Under the pieces are notes generated by a model. That model did no database searches. It saw only the letters and a list, made by a program, of their open reading frames with translations, and had not been told where the DNA came from. Below are positions 9,326-20,841 of a stretch of 64,000 bases of DNA, piece after piece. The translations under genes were made by a program, and so were the position numbers. Source of the DNA: Arthrobacter dokdonellae (GTDB lineage: Bacteria; Actinomycetota; Actinomycetes; Actinomycetales; Micrococcaceae). The DNA is taken from NCBI RefSeq assembly GCF_003268655.1, contig NZ_CP029642.1, forward strand, positions 2,604,001-2,668,000. The letters run 5' to 3'. Position 1 is the stretch's first letter. Every line of letters starts with the position of its first letter.

Positions 9326-9629
9326 TTTCGATGCTTCCTTGAGTATTAATTACCATCAATAGAGGCGTAGCCTACCATCCAAATGTCGGCCTCTCGATCA
9401 GCCCATATGCACGGCAGGGCGTGAGCACTATGCAACCCTTGTAGTTCTGATCGAGTGCCCAGATCATTCTACTGACAGGTGGCGTTAGGCGAACAGTGTA
9501 CTGTATCGATCGTTCGCGAGACACTGTCAACCCAGTTTCGGGAACCGCGGAACCACGCGGCCCATTTTGTAACGCTTCCCGTGTACGCAGCAATGTAACG
9601 TTAAACCGGGTTGGTGATACATTTTGGGT
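9326..9629. other. Intergenic region of transposon with putative resolution site
   Basis: The 304 bp before tnpR is where elements with this gene order place their res site. Seen here: GCGAAC (9489-9494) and GTTCGC (9512-9517) as inverted arms spanning 29 bp, an inner ACAGT-GT-ACTGT palindrome (9494-9505), and a repeated GTAACG motif closer to tnpR. These could be resolvase dimer sites, but the three-subsite layout is not proven. Confidence 0.35.
9618..9623 (+). promoter_or_regulatory. -10 box TACATT for leaderless tnpR transcript
   Basis: TACATT ends 6 nt before the ATG at 9630. An upstream TTG at 9624 is in frame but would lie in the promoter spacer. Confidence 0.45.
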
Positions 9630-10202
9630 ATGCGAATCGGATACGGGCGTGTCTCAACACGCGATCAGCACCCTGAGGCCCAGCACGACGCCCTGGCCGC
9701 GGCTGGCTGCGAGCAGGTCTTTCTCGACACGGCGTCGGGGACGCTGGCCCGCCGTCCCGAACTCGACAAGGCGCTGCTCTCGGCCAACCGGGCAGGGGAT
9801 CAGCTTGTTGTCACCAAGCTCGATCGGCTCGGGCGTTCGTTGGAAAACCTCATCGACCTGTCCAAGACACTGCAGGAGCGCGGCGTGGACCTGGTGGTCC
9901 TGGACCAGGGCATCGACACGTCATCACCTGCCGGACGGATGTTCTTTCAGATCCTCGGCTCGATCGCCGAGTTCGAACACGCCCTGATGTCCGAGCGGAC
10001 CCGTGACGGGCTGGCCGCCGCTCGGGCCCGGGGCCGGACGGGCGGACAGAAACCAAAGCTCGGTCCCCGGCAGGTCAAACTGGCCCGCGACATGTATGAG
10101 GAAAAGGACGCCGACGGGAAACGTGCCCACACCGTCGAACACATCGCCCAGGAATTCGGCGTCACCCGGCCCACCATCTACCGGCACCTGGCCAAACCAT
10201 GA
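9630..10202 (+). CDS. tnpR: Tn3-type serine recombinase (resolvase TnpR)
   Basis: Resolves the cointegrate formed by replicative transposition through site-specific recombination at res. 190 residues from ATG 9630. MRIGYGRVST carries the catalytic Ser at residue 9; TKLDRLGRSLENL and SERTRDGLAAARARGR are typical of the resolvase/invertase catalytic core. The C-terminus ends with a Hin-type helix-turn-helix (VEHIAQEFGVTRPTIYRHLAK). Its length matches small Tn3 resolvases. It lies 78 bp upstream of tnpA in the same direction. In related elements TnpR also represses tnpA and itself; that is likely but not shown here. Confidence 0.93.
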   Translation: MRIGYGRVSTRDQHPEAQHDALAAAGCEQVFLDTASGTLARRPELDKALLSANRAGDQLVVTKLDRLGRSLENLIDLSKTLQERGVDLVVLDQGIDTSSPAGRMFFQILGSIAEFEHALMSERTRDGLAAARARGRTGGQKPKLGPRQVKLARDMYEEKDADGKRAHTVEHIAQEFGVTRPTIYRHLAKP

Positions 10203-10280
10203 ACGCCGGGCCCTGCGCGTCACACCAGAACGACGGCAAGACCGTTGTTCTCGCCCGTTTAGCGGATAGGAACGTCTGAA

Positions 10281-13247
10281 GTGGCCCTGCGTTCCTTGCT
10301 TACGGCTGCCGAGCGTAGCCAGATCCTGGCAATTCCCACTGGAACGGAGGACCTGGCAGCCCACTACACGCTCAGCGAGGCGGACATGTCCTTGATCCGG
10401 CAACGCCGCGGAGACGTGAACAGGCTGGGCTTGGCCGTCCAGCTGTGTCTGCTGCGCCACCCGGGAATCGCGCTGGGCGACGATACCGATGTTCCCTTGG
10501 AGCTGGTCGCCTGGCTGGCCTCGCGCCTGGCCGTCTCCGCCGAGGCGTGGACAGGCTACGGGGACCGAGAGCAAACGCGGCAAGACCACGCCAAGGAACT
10601 GCGCACCTACCTGGGCATGTCTGCGTTCGGCATCGAGGATTTTCGCCGGCTCGTGGAGCACGTGGGTGATGTGGCCGCGCAAACGGACAAGGGCCTGCTC
10701 CTGGTCGAAAGCGCCAGGGACTTCCTGCAGGCACAGAAGGTCGCCCTTCCCGGGATCGGCGTCATTGAACGGGCCTGTGCGCAGGCGCTGACCAGGGTGA
10801 ACCGGCGAATCTACGCCACCTTGGGTGAGCAACTGTCCGCGGGCCACCGGCAACGCCTGGATGGGTTGTTGCTTCGTCGCCCCGATAGTTCATTGACCGA
10901 AATCGGCTGGCTGCGGCAGGCACCCCGGCGCCCCAACGCACGGGCCATGAATGAGCACATCGACAGGCTGACTGCCTGGCGTGCCCTCGATCTTCCCTGG
11001 GCCGCCGGCAAACTGGTGCACCGGAACAGGCTGTTGAAGCTGGCTCGCGAGGGCGCCTCCATGACGGCGGCAGACCTGGCCAAGTTTGAACCCGGACGCC
11101 GCTACGCGACCCTCTTCGCTCTGTCGGTGGAAAGCATGGCTACCGTCACCGACGAAATCATTGAGCTGCACGATCGGATCATGGCCCGGATCATTCGCAC
11201 CGCCCAGAACAAGCAAAACCAGAACATCCTGGCGTCCCGCGCCACCGTCGCGGCCATGATGCGCCTGCACTCCAAGCTCGGTGATGCCCTGCTGGAGGCC
11301 AAGGAAAATGGCGAGGATCCCTTCGCCGCAATCGAAACAGCCATCGGCTGGGAATCCCTGGCCGAAAGCATCGCCCAGGCAAAGGAGCTCACCCGGCCGG
11401 CCCTCGAAGACCACCTCGCTCTGGTCAGCGCACACTTCACCACGCTGCGCCGCTATACGCCGGCGTTCCTTGCCGTCCTTGACCTCCACGCCGCACCGGC
11501 GGCGCAGGGCCTGCTGGCCGCGATCAACGTCATCCGAGCCCTGAACACCACCGGCGTCCGGAGGATCCCGGAGGATGCACCCACCTCGTTCATCAGGCCC
11601 CGGTGGAAGCCACTGGTCTTCACCGACGACGGCTTCCACCGGGGATTCTACGAGTTCTGCGCCCTCGCGGAACTAAAGAATGCCCTGCGTTCCGGGGACA
11701 TGTGGGTCACCGGATCACGTCAGTTCCGCGACTTCGATGGCTACCTTCTTGCCGGCGATGACTACACCGGGATAAAGAACTCCGGGAAGCTGCCTCTGAT
11801 CACGACCGACGGAAGCACCCAGTACCTCGAGGGCAGGCTTGCCCTCCTTCAGAAGCGGCTGAAGGAAGTCAACGACCGCGCCGCCCGCGACGAACTCCCC
11901 GGGGTGCTGGTCACCGAGAAAGGTGTGAAAATCACCCCTCTGGAGACGATCGTCCCCGCGCACGCGCAACCACTGATCGACCAGGCAAGCGCCATGTTCC
12001 CACGGATCCGGATCACCGACCTGCTGATGGAAGTCGATGGTTGGACCGGATTCACCCGCCACTTCACCAACCTCAAATCCGGACAGCCCTCCAAGGACAA
12101 ACAGCTCCTGCTCACCGCCATCCTGGCCGACGGAATCAACCTGGGCCTGACGAAGATGTCCGAGTCATGCACCGGAGTCACCTACGCCCAGCTGGACCGC
12201 CACCAGGCCGCTTACATCCGGGATGAAACCTACAGCGCCGCCCTGGCGGAACTGGTGAACAGCCAACACGGGCACCCCTTCGCCGCGCACTGGGGCGATG
12301 GCACCACCTCGTCCTCGGACGGGCAGCGCTTCCGTGCCGGCAGCCATGCCGAATCCACCGGGCATGTGAACCCCAAATACGGTTCCGAGCCCGGACGGCT
12401 GATCTACACGCATGTTTCGGACCAGTACTCGCCCTTCCACAGCAAACTCATCAACGTCGGGGAGCGTGACGCGACCTATGTCCTGGACGGGCTGCTCTAC
12501 CACGAGTCCGAACTGCAGATTCAGGAGCACTACACCGACACCGCCGGATTCACCGACCATCTCTTTGCCCTCATGCACCTGCTCGGCTACCGGTTCGCGC
12601 CCCGGATCCGCAACATCGGCGATACCCGCCTCTACACACCCACCAACGCTCCAGAGCTTGCCACGTTGGCGCCGCTGATCGGCGGCACCATCAACACGAA
12701 AACCATCGCCGCGCACTGGGACGAGATGCTCCGCCTGGCCGCATCCATCAAGACCGGCACCGTGACCGCATCGTTGATGATGCGCAAACTCGGCGCCTAC
12801 CCACGCCAAAACGGACTCGCCACGGCCCTGCGAGAACTGGGCAGGCTGGAACGGACCCTCTTCCTGCTGGACTGGGTCCAGGACCCGGGCCTGCGCCGCA
12901 AGGTCACGGCCGGGCTGAACAAGGGCGAAGCCCGGAACACCCTGGCCCGTGCCGTCTTCTTCAACCGCCTCGGCGAAATCCGGGATCGCAGTTTTGAGCA
13001 GCAACGCTACCGCGCCAGCGGACTGAACCTCCTCACCGCGGCCATCGTGCACTGGAACACCGTCTACCTCGACCGCACCATCACCACCCTGACCAGCAAC
13101 GGCGGTGACATCGACCCGGACCTGCTGCGGTTCCTCTCACCCCTGGGCTGGGAACACATCAACCTCACCGGCGACTACACCTGGCCCCGCGCCAACCAGA
13201 TCAAACCCGGCAAATACAGGCCACTACGACGCCCGGCAAAACCTTAG
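10281..13247 (+). CDS. tnpA: Tn3 family transposase TnpA
   Basis: Replicative DDE transposase, 988 residues, the usual size. The N-terminal domain ([16 protein letters not shown]..., DUF4158-like) is followed by the long central part and the catalytic domain. Candidate catalytic residues are Asp617 in [10 protein letters not shown], Asp714 in HVSDQYSPF and Glu883 in GLNKGEARN, in order and at family-like spacing. The conserved [21 protein letters not shown] segment closes the protein. The GTG start has AGGAA about 9 nt upstream. The TAG stop lies inside the right inverted repeat, as in many Tn3 elements. The frame is intact, so the element may be active. Confidence 0.96.
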   Translation: MALRSLLTAAERSQILAIPTGTEDLAAHYTLSEADMSLIRQRRGDVNRLGLAVQLCLLRHPGIALGDDTDVPLELVAWLASRLAVSAEAWTGYGDREQTRQDHAKELRTYLGMSAFGIEDFRRLVEHVGDVAAQTDKGLLLVESARDFLQAQKVALPGIGVIERACAQALTRVNRRIYATLGEQLSAGHRQRLDGLLLRRPDSSLTEIGWLRQAPRRPNARAMNEHIDRLTAWRALDLPWAAGKLVHRNRLLKLAREGASMTAADLAKFEPGRRYATLFALSVESMATVTDEIIELHDRIMARIIRTAQNKQNQNILASRATVAAMMRLHSKLGDALLEAKENGEDPFAAIETAIGWESLAESIAQAKELTRPALEDHLALVSAHFTTLRRYTPAFLAVLDLHAAPAAQGLLAAINVIRALNTTGVRRIPEDAPTSFIRPRWKPLVFTDDGFHRGFYEFCALAELKNALRSGDMWVTGSRQFRDFDGYLLAGDDYTGIKNSGKLPLITTDGSTQYLEGRLALLQKRLKEVNDRAARDELPGVLVTEKGVKITPLETIVPAHAQPLIDQASAMFPRIRITDLLMEVDGWTGFTRHFTNLKSGQPSKDKQLLLTAILADGINLGLTKMSESCTGVTYAQLDRHQAAYIRDETYSAALAELVNSQHGHPFAAHWGDGTTSSSDGQRFRAGSHAESTGHVNPKYGSEPGRLIYTHVSDQYSPFHSKLINVGERDATYVLDGLLYHESELQIQEHYTDTAGFTDHLFALMHLLGYRFAPRIRNIGDTRLYTPTNAPELATLAPLIGGTINTKTIAAHWDEMLRLAASIKTGTVTASLMMRKLGAYPRQNGLATALRELGRLERTLFLLDWVQDPGLRRKVTAGLNKGEARNTLARAVFFNRLGEIRDRSFEQQRYRASGLNLLTAAIVHWNTVYLDRTITTLTSNGGDIDPDLLRFLSPLGWEHINLTGDYTWPRANQIKPGKYRPLRRPAKP

Positions 13248-13280
13248 CGTTGGATATTCCACTTTTTCACAAGCCACCCC
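13243..13280 (-). repeat. Right terminal inverted repeat (38 bp)
   Basis: Read on the reverse strand it begins GGGGTGGCTTGTGAAAAAGT and ends CCAACGCTAAG. It includes the stop codon of tnpA. Confidence 0.93.
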
Positions 13281-13285
13281 TTTTC
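13281..13285. repeat. Target-site duplication TTTTC, right copy
   Basis: Exact copy of 7548-7552, directly after the right inverted repeat. Confidence 0.9.
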
Positions 13286-13336
13286 GAAAAACGTGCCGTT
13301 CGGACCGGGACCGGTCCATGGCCGCGCTACGCGCCC

Positions 13337-14158
13337 CTATTGTCTGGCCGCGGCGGCGGCATCGACGGCGCCGCCATACCGACGGTCGCGGCGGGCAAAT
13401 TCATCCACTGCGGCCCATAGCGTCCTGCGGTCGACGTCCGGCCACAGCGTGTCCATGAAGACAAATTCAGCATAGGCGCTTTGCCAAAGCAGGAAGTTGG
13501 ACGTCCTTTGCTCGCCGCTGGAGCGCAGAAAGAGGTCCACGTCCGGCATGTCCGGAACATACAAGTACTTGTGGATGCTCCGCTCGGTGATGGACTTGGG
13601 ATTGACCTTCCCGGCCGCTACGTCCGCGGCCAGGGCGGCGACGGCGTCGGCGATCTCTGCCCTGCCGCCGTAATTAACACACATGGTTAACGTGATCGTG
13701 TCGTTATCCTTGGTGTGTTCCTCGGCCACTTGAAGCTCCTTGATGACCGAGCCCCAGAGGCGGGGCTTGCGGCCGGCCCATCGGATGCGCACCCCCCACG
13801 CGTCCAGCTGATCGCGCTGGCGTCTTAATACGTCCTTGTTAAATCCCATCAGGAAGCGGACTTCCTCCGGGGAGCGCTTCCAGTTCTCGGTGGAGAACGC
13901 GTAGACGCTGACGTACTTGATCCCCATCTCAATGGCGCCCGCCATGACATCCAGGAGCGCAGGTTCGCCGGCCTTGTGGCCCTCCACGCGCGGCAGCCCG
14001 CGCTGGTTGGCCCAGCGGCCGTTGCCGTCCATGACAATCGCCACGTGCTTGGGCACGAGGGCGGCCGGGATCTCCGGCATGGCCGCGCCTGAGGGGTGCG
14101 GCCAGGGCGCCGTGACGGCGGTCCGTGCCTTGCTGCGGCTGCTTTGGTGTCCTGCCAT
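13337..14158 (-). CDS. uppS: Isoprenyl transferase (undecaprenyl diphosphate synthase family)
   Basis: cis-prenyltransferase that makes the polyprenyl diphosphate carrier lipid for cell-wall synthesis. 273 residues. [13 protein letters not shown] holds the catalytic Asp and diphosphate-binding residues; [11 protein letters not shown], the Tyr/Gly-rich [11 protein letters not shown] and the dimer-contact [19 protein letters not shown] are all present. A variable N-terminal 34 residues precede the core. The start at 14158 (MAGHQSS) is 5 nt after the recO stop, so the genes form a unit. The 3' end faces the transposon, which sits just beyond it. Confidence 0.95.
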   Translation of the reverse strand: MAGHQSSRSKARTAVTAPWPHPSGAAMPEIPAALVPKHVAIVMDGNGRWANQRGLPRVEGHKAGEPALLDVMAGAIEMGIKYVSVYAFSTENWKRSPEEVRFLMGFNKDVLRRQRDQLDAWGVRIRWAGRKPRLWGSVIKELQVAEEHTKDNDTITLTMCVNYGGRAEIADAVAALAADVAAGKVNPKSITERSIHKYLYVPDMPDVDLFLRSSGEQRTSNFLLWQSAYAEFVFMDTLWPDVDRRTLWAAVDEFARRDRRYGGAVDAAAAARQ

Positions 14159-14163
14159 GGGTT

Positions 14164-14916
14164 CTACACACGCTCCACAAGTTTCAGGGATCGCACGGTG
14201 CGTTCCAAGTGCCACTGGACATAGCCTGCCACCAGGCCTGCCGCCTCCCGGCGGTGAATGTACTCGGACGCATCCGCCCCGGCCCAGTCCCCGCTGAGCA
14301 GGCTGGCGAGCAGCGCCATGGTCGGCGGAGCAGGGGCGGGCGATCCCGGCGGCCGGCAGTCCGGGCACACGGCCCCGCCCAGTGCCGCATTGAACGCTCC
14401 GTGCGGGCCTGGATCCCCGCACCGGGCGCAGTCGCCAAAGCTGGGCGCCCAGCCGGCAATGGACACGGCCCGTAAAAGATAGGAGTCCAGGATCAGTTCC
14501 GGTGCGTGGGCACCCCGGCTCAGGGCGGCGAGGGCCCCGACCAGCAGAAGGTAGTGGGCAGTGGATGTTTCGCCGTCGACATCGGTCAGCCGCTCGGCGG
14601 TCTCAGCCATGGCTGCGGCCACCACGTACCGGTCATAGTTGGCAGCTATCGCGTCTCCATAGCTGGCCTTCGCCACGGCCTGCGTGACGATGTCCAGGGT
14701 GCGGCCCTTGACCAGCTGGAGGTCGGCCACCATGAAAGGTTCGAGCCTGGCCCCGAACTTGCTGCTGGTGCGCCGCACGCCGCGGGCAACGGCGCGCAGC
14801 TGACCGTGCCGGTGGGTCAGCAGCGTGATGATCCTGTCCGCCTCGCCCAGTTTATGGGTGCGCAGGATGACGGCGTCGTCCCGGTAGGTGCGTGCGGCGA
14901 ACGATTGATTGGACAC
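14164..14916 (-). CDS. recO: DNA repair protein RecO
   Basis: Mediator of RecF-pathway recombination that helps load RecA onto SSB-coated DNA. 250 residues, the family size. The N-terminal OB fold ([23 protein letters not shown]), the [16 protein letters not shown] segment and a zinc-ribbon-like CARCGD...CPDCRPPG pair are visible. The GTG at 14916 ([16 protein letters not shown]) is chosen because relatives begin just there; the longer in-frame extension upstream is low-complexity. The uppS start follows 5 nt after the stop. The neighbourhood leuA-recO-uppS is common in actinobacteria. Confidence 0.92.
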   Translation of the reverse strand: MSNQSFAARTYRDDAVILRTHKLGEADRIITLLTHRHGQLRAVARGVRRTSSKFGARLEPFMVADLQLVKGRTLDIVTQAVAKASYGDAIAANYDRYVVAAAMAETAERLTDVDGETSTAHYLLLVGALAALSRGAHAPELILDSYLLRAVSIAGWAPSFGDCARCGDPGPHGAFNAALGGAVCPDCRPPGSPAPAPPTMALLASLLSGDWAGADASEYIHRREAAGLVAGYVQWHLERTVRSLKLVERV

Positions 14917-15094
14917 CCCACCATTCTCCCACCTGGCGGCGCACTTGCCGTCCTCCCCCACGCCCCTCGGCGCGCCCGACGGAGCACCCGTCAACGGCGG
15001 TGACCGCTGGCCGCATCGCACGGGCGACGCCGGAGGGCGGCCCCGATGGAGCCGCCCTCCGGCGTCGAACGCCATCAGCTGATGGCATGGCTGC

Positions 15095-16931
<1,837 letters not shown>

Positions 16932-16935
16932 TGGT

Positions 16936-16980
16936 TCAGGCCTCGCCGCGGCAGCTAAGACGGAGCATTCCAGTGCGCAC
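16936..16980 (-). CDS. Putative leuA leader peptide MRTGMLRLSCRGEA
   Basis: A 14-codon ORF from GTG 16980 to TGA at 16936-16938, reading V/MRTGMLRLSCRGEA. TACGCT lies exactly 6 nt before the GTG, so the message would be leaderless. It holds two Leu codons (CTC, CTT) in the middle and is followed by a hairpin. Leucine leader peptides upstream of leuA have been predicted in Actinobacteria; this fits that pattern, but regulation is inferred. Confidence 0.5.
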   Translation of the reverse strand: MRTGMLRLSCRGEA

Positions 16981-16986
16981 ATTTTT

Positions 16987-16992
16987 AGCGTA
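16987..16992 (-). promoter_or_regulatory. -10 box TACGCT for leuA leader transcript
   Basis: TACGCT on the reverse strand ends 6 nt before the leader GTG at 16980. The leader mRNA would run about 145 nt to the leuA start. Confidence 0.5.
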
Positions 16993-17001
16993 GCACGGCA
17001 C

Positions 17002-17007
17002 TAGGAT
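17002..17007 (+). promoter_or_regulatory. Candidate -10 box TAGGAT for the M13 peptidase
   Basis: TAGGAT faces right, back-to-back with the leuA leader promoter 10 bp away. It would give a leader of about 100 nt before the TTG start at 17116. Confidence 0.4.
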
Positions 17008-17115
17008 GATGGTGAAAGGGCTCACCATTTGTGCGTTTGCGGCCCGTAACGAACCACAAGAGGCGCCTGGCAAGTCCGGCGGAACGCACCCATCAATCCA
17101 AGGGGACAGATCACT

Positions 17116-19080
17116 TTGACTCATTCCGGCATCAACCTGGACAACGTCGACCAGAACGTCAGGCCGCAGGACGACCTCTACGCCCATGTGAACGGCCGGT
17201 GGCTTGCGCGTGAAGTCATTCCGGACGACCGTGCCCTCACCGGCTCCTTCACAGTCCTGCGCGACGAATCCGAGGCCGCGGTCCGGGCCATCATTGAACG
17301 CGCCGCCGAATCCGCCGCCCGGCCCGACACCGCGGCCGGCGGCATCGAAGCCAAGATCGGCGACCTCTACGCGGCCTTCATGGACGAGTCCGCCGTGGAA
17401 ACGGCCGGAGCCGCGCCGCTCTCCCCCAGGCTCAAGGCGGTCGAAGAGGCCGGCTCCATTGCCGCCGTCGTCAGTTTGATGGGCGAACTGGACCGAAGCG
17501 GCGGGGACGGGCTGTTCGGGGCCTATGTCAACAACGACGCCGGAAATCCTGACCGTGCGCTGCTCCACCTTTTCCAATCGGGACTGGGCCTGCCGGACGA
17601 GTCGTACTACCGGGAGGAAAAGTTTGCCGCCGTGCGGGACGCCTACGTGGCACATGTCCAGGCCATGCTCGAACTGGCCGGGAGGGCGGACGCCGCGGAC
17701 AAGGCGGCCCGCGTCATGGCGTTGGAGACGGAGATTGCGGCCACACATTGGGACAAGGTGACGCTGCGGGACCCGAAGAAGACCTACAACCTCATGGACA
17801 GGCGCGACGCGCTGGAACTGCTGCCAGCCCTGGAGCTTTGGCTGGACGCCCTGGGGGTCAGTGCCAGACAAAGCGCCGAACTGGTGGTCGCCACACCCGA
17901 CTTTTTCCGAGGTCAGGCGCCGCTGCTGGTGGAGGACCGGCTGCAGGACTGGAAAGCCTGGCTCGCCATGCGCACCATCGCCAGCGCCGCTCCGTACCTG
18001 TCCAAGGATTTCGTGGATGAGAATTTTGCCTTCCACGGCACCACGCTCACCGGCACGCCGGCCATCCGCGACCGCTGGAAGCGCGGCGTGGCCTTGGTCG
18101 AGGGGGCCCTGGGCGAGGCTGTGGGCCAGCTGTACGTGGCCGAGCACTTCCCCGAGAGCCACAAGGCCCGGATGGAGGTCCTGGTGGCCAACCTCATCGC
18201 GGCCTACCGGGAAAGCATCGCCGGGCTCCGTTGGATGAGCCGGGAGACCATCGACCGCGCCCTGGCCAAGCTGGAGGCTTTCACTCCCAAGATCGGCTAC
18301 CCGTCCAAGTGGCGCGACTACTCCTCCCTGGACATCCTGCCCGGGGACCTGATCGGCAACATCGAGCGCAGCAACGCCTTCGAGCTGGCCCGTCAGCTCG
18401 CCAAGATCGGCCAGCCGATCGACCGGGAGGAATGGTTCATGACCCCCCAGACGGTCAACGCCTACTACAACCCCACCATGAACGAGGTGGTGTTCCCCGC
18501 CGCGATCCTCCAGCCGCCGTTCTTTGACGCGGACGCCGACGACGCCGCCAACTACGGCGGCATCGGCGCCGTGATCGGCCACGAGATCGGCCACGGCTTT
18601 GACGACCAGGGCTCACAGTTTGACGGCACCGGGACCCTGCGCAATTGGTGGACTGACGAAGACAGGACCGCCTTCGAGGCCCTGACGGCGAAACTCGTGG
18701 AGCAATACAACGCCCTGTCCCCTTCGGCCGCACCCGACCAGACCGTCAATGGGGAGCTCACCCTGGGTGAGAACATCGGGGATCTGGGCGGTCTGGCCAT
18801 CGGCTACAAGGCCTACCAGCTGAGCCTCGACGGAACCAGGCCGGCCGAAATTGACGGCCTGACCGGCGCGCAGCGGTTCTTCTTCTCCTGGGCTGAATGC
18901 TGGCGGACGAAGATTCGCCATGAAGAGGCCGTGCGCCGGCTGGCCGTGGACCCCCACTCCCCCGGCGAATGGCGCTGCAACGCGGTGGTCCGCAACCTTG
19001 ACGCCTTCCACGAAGCCTTCGCCACGACGGCCGAAGACGGTTTGTGGATGGAGCCCGCGGACCGCGTCAGCATCTGGTAG
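17116..19080 (+). CDS. M13 family zinc metallopeptidase (neprilysin-like, PepO)
   Basis: Zinc endopeptidase acting on small peptides, 654 residues. The zinc motif HEIGH is at residues 489-493 (VIGHEIGHGFDDQG), the third ligand Glu in ENIGDLGG near 552, and the substrate-binding NAYYNPTMNEVVFPA precedes them. No signal peptide or membrane anchor is seen, so it is probably cytoplasmic like other actinobacterial PepO enzymes. The start is TTG with AGGGGA 9 nt upstream, giving MTHSGINLDNVD. It is divergent from leuA and convergent with the LCP gene. Confidence 0.93.
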   Translation: MTHSGINLDNVDQNVRPQDDLYAHVNGRWLAREVIPDDRALTGSFTVLRDESEAAVRAIIERAAESAARPDTAAGGIEAKIGDLYAAFMDESAVETAGAAPLSPRLKAVEEAGSIAAVVSLMGELDRSGGDGLFGAYVNNDAGNPDRALLHLFQSGLGLPDESYYREEKFAAVRDAYVAHVQAMLELAGRADAADKAARVMALETEIAATHWDKVTLRDPKKTYNLMDRRDALELLPALELWLDALGVSARQSAELVVATPDFFRGQAPLLVEDRLQDWKAWLAMRTIASAAPYLSKDFVDENFAFHGTTLTGTPAIRDRWKRGVALVEGALGEAVGQLYVAEHFPESHKARMEVLVANLIAAYRESIAGLRWMSRETIDRALAKLEAFTPKIGYPSKWRDYSSLDILPGDLIGNIERSNAFELARQLAKIGQPIDREEWFMTPQTVNAYYNPTMNEVVFPAAILQPPFFDADADDAANYGGIGAVIGHEIGHGFDDQGSQFDGTGTLRNWWTDEDRTAFEALTAKLVEQYNALSPSAAPDQTVNGELTLGENIGDLGGLAIGYKAYQLSLDGTRPAEIDGLTGAQRFFFSWAECWRTKIRHEEAVRRLAVDPHSPGEWRCNAVVRNLDAFHEAFATTAEDGLWMEPADRVSIW

Positions 19081-19098
19081 GCGCAGGAGCAGGGGCGG

Positions 19099-20724
19099 CT
19101 ATTTCGTGTAGTACAGCGGGTTGACCGTCAGGCAGCCGCCGCTTTGGTCGGCGGTGCTGGCGACGATGTCCTTCGGGACAACGATCTTGCCGAACTCGGT
19201 GCCGCTGGTCCAGTCGGTTCCGATGACCAGCTGCACGCCGGCGACGGCAGGGTCGGACCGCACCGCGGAGGCCGGAATGCCGAAGAGCTTCGCGACGTCG
19301 GTGGCGACGTCGGCCATGTCATGGCCATAGAGCACTTTGGTCTGGTTCGCGGCCGCGACGTCGCCGCCGGACCAGGAATTGGTGAAACCGGCCGAGGCCA
19401 GTCCCTGGAGCACCTCCGTTGCCCGTCCCACAATGGCCGAGGCGTTGGTGACGCTGATGGGCTGCGCCGATTTGTCGTAGGCGGGAGTGCTCACCGCCGG
19501 TGCTGCATGCGTGGACGGCGCCGCCGGCGTGGAAGGCGCCGTGCCCGCAGCGCCGGACGTGGCGGCCGAGGACGATCCCTTGGCGGGAACGGCCGCGGTG
19601 CTTGGCTTGGCCGCCGGCTTGGTCAATGCCGTGTCGTGGCGCAGCGCGGCAAAGAACTGGCCGGCCGAGGGCTCCTTCAGCTGGACCCGGTTGGGATCGT
19701 CGACGTACGGTTCCGTGGGCACCGTGACAAAGGAGATGTTCGCGAGGTTGATCTTGGAAAGCCGGGTGGCGATGCCCACCATGGCCGGGATGTTGGCCAG
19801 GCCCTCGTCGATGGTCAGGTTCTTGGTGACCACGTCGGCCAGCTGGTACAGCTTGGGCAGGTTGGTGAGGGTCCCCTCCTCCTTGACCTTGCGGACCATG
19901 GATCCGAGGAAGTACTGCTGCGCCTTGATCCGGTCCAGGTCGCTGGAGTCGCCAAAGGCGTGGCGGGTGCGCAGGAATGCCAGAGCCTGTTCGCCCTTGA
20001 CCAGGCTTTTGCCGGCCGGCAGTTTCAGGAAGGAGCCGTCGACGTCGTACATGGCGTGGTCCACACAGACCTCAACTCCGCCGAGGGCGTTGGAGAGCTC
20101 CTTAACCGCCGTGAAGTCGGCGAGCATGAAGTGGTCGATGGTCAGCCCGGTCAGTTCGTTGATGGCCGCCACGGTGCAGCCGGGCCCGGCGGACAGCGCC
20201 GAGTTGAGCTGCCCCATCGCCTGGCCCGGCACGATCTGGCCGGTGGTGGCCGACTTGCAGTCCGGAATGGGGACCATGAGGTCGCGGGGGAAGCTGGTCA
20301 CGGACACCTGGGAATTGTCCGCCGAAATGTTCATCAGCAGCATGACGTCGGAGTTGCCCTCGCCGCCGGATTCCGCGGCGGTGCCGTATTCACTGTTCTT
20401 GCCCGCGCGCGTGTCCGTGCCGAGAATCAGGACTTGCAGCGAGCCGGAGTCCTCCACGGGGGCCGTGGTCTTGCCGTCCTTGAGCAGCCCGGCGTTCAGC
20501 GGCGCGGTGGTGACGTTTTGCTGCAGCTTCATGACGAGCACCCCCGCGGTGCCCAGCACCAGTACCAGCACGCCGGAGAGCGCCACGGCCGTAATCTTAA
20601 GCCACAGCGGGGCCTTGTGCCGCGGCGTGAAGTGCCGGCCAATGGGCGGTCCGTCGGGCACATGCCCCCGGGGGGACGCGGCGGCAGCCTTGGCTGCCGC
20701 CGAATCGGCGCGGCGTCGCGGCAT
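19099..20724 (-). CDS. LytR-CpsA-Psr (LCP) family protein with LytR C-terminal domain
   Basis: LCP enzymes transfer glycopolymers from a lipid carrier to peptidoglycan on the outside of the membrane. 541 residues from ATG 20724 (MPRRRADSAAAK), which has AAAGG 7 nt upstream; in-frame ATGs at 20739 and 20748 lack this. A single membrane helix (LKITAVALSGVLVLVLGTAG) follows a basic cytoplasmic segment. The LCP domain shows VLILGTDTR, NSDVMLLMNIS, SFPRDLMVPIP and FLRTRHAFGDSSDLDRIKAQQ, with the usual Arg/Asp residues. A Ser/Ala/Pro-rich linker leads to a C-terminal LytR_C domain. It is convergent with the M13 gene. Confidence 0.92.
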   Translation of the reverse strand: MPRRRADSAAAKAAAASPRGHVPDGPPIGRHFTPRHKAPLWLKITAVALSGVLVLVLGTAGVLVMKLQQNVTTAPLNAGLLKDGKTTAPVEDSGSLQVLILGTDTRAGKNSEYGTAAESGGEGNSDVMLLMNISADNSQVSVTSFPRDLMVPIPDCKSATTGQIVPGQAMGQLNSALSAGPGCTVAAINELTGLTIDHFMLADFTAVKELSNALGGVEVCVDHAMYDVDGSFLKLPAGKSLVKGEQALAFLRTRHAFGDSSDLDRIKAQQYFLGSMVRKVKEEGTLTNLPKLYQLADVVTKNLTIDEGLANIPAMVGIATRLSKINLANISFVTVPTEPYVDDPNRVQLKEPSAGQFFAALRHDTALTKPAAKPSTAAVPAKGSSSAATSGAAGTAPSTPAAPSTHAAPAVSTPAYDKSAQPISVTNASAIVGRATEVLQGLASAGFTNSWSGGDVAAANQTKVLYGHDMADVATDVAKLFGIPASAVRSDPAVAGVQLVIGTDWTSGTEFGKIVVPKDIVASTADQSGGCLTVNPLYYTK

Positions 20725-20841
20725 GGATGAACCTTTCATTACGGACAAAGAACTTCACCGAGTTTACCGGTGAAGGCTGGGAACCTCCGCAACACCGCGT
20801 CCCGTCCCGCCAGTGCCCGACCCCCAGGCCTCCCGATGCGG

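Larger units (their letters stand above)
7553..13280 (+). mobile_element. Complete Tn3-family transposon with unknown cargo
   Basis: A 5,728-bp element bounded by 38-bp inverted repeats that begin GGGGTGG, with a 5-bp target duplication. It holds, left to right, a secreted-protein gene, an oppositely oriented low-GC gene, tnpR (serine resolvase) and tnpA (988-residue transposase). tnpR and tnpA face the same way, as in Tn21/Tn501-type elements. It sits between two convergent chromosomal genes and disrupts neither. Intact ends, duplication and reading frames suggest a fairly recent insertion. Confidence 0.95.

Noticed and set aside
9372..9593. 73-codon frame upstream of tnpR
   Set aside because: It overlaps the likely resolution site, has no ribosome site and shows no motif.
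16936..18594. Minus-strand open frame through the M13 peptidase ending in MLRLSCRGEA
   Set aside because: Only its last 14 codons are meaningful as the leuA leader; the rest is antisense to the peptidase.
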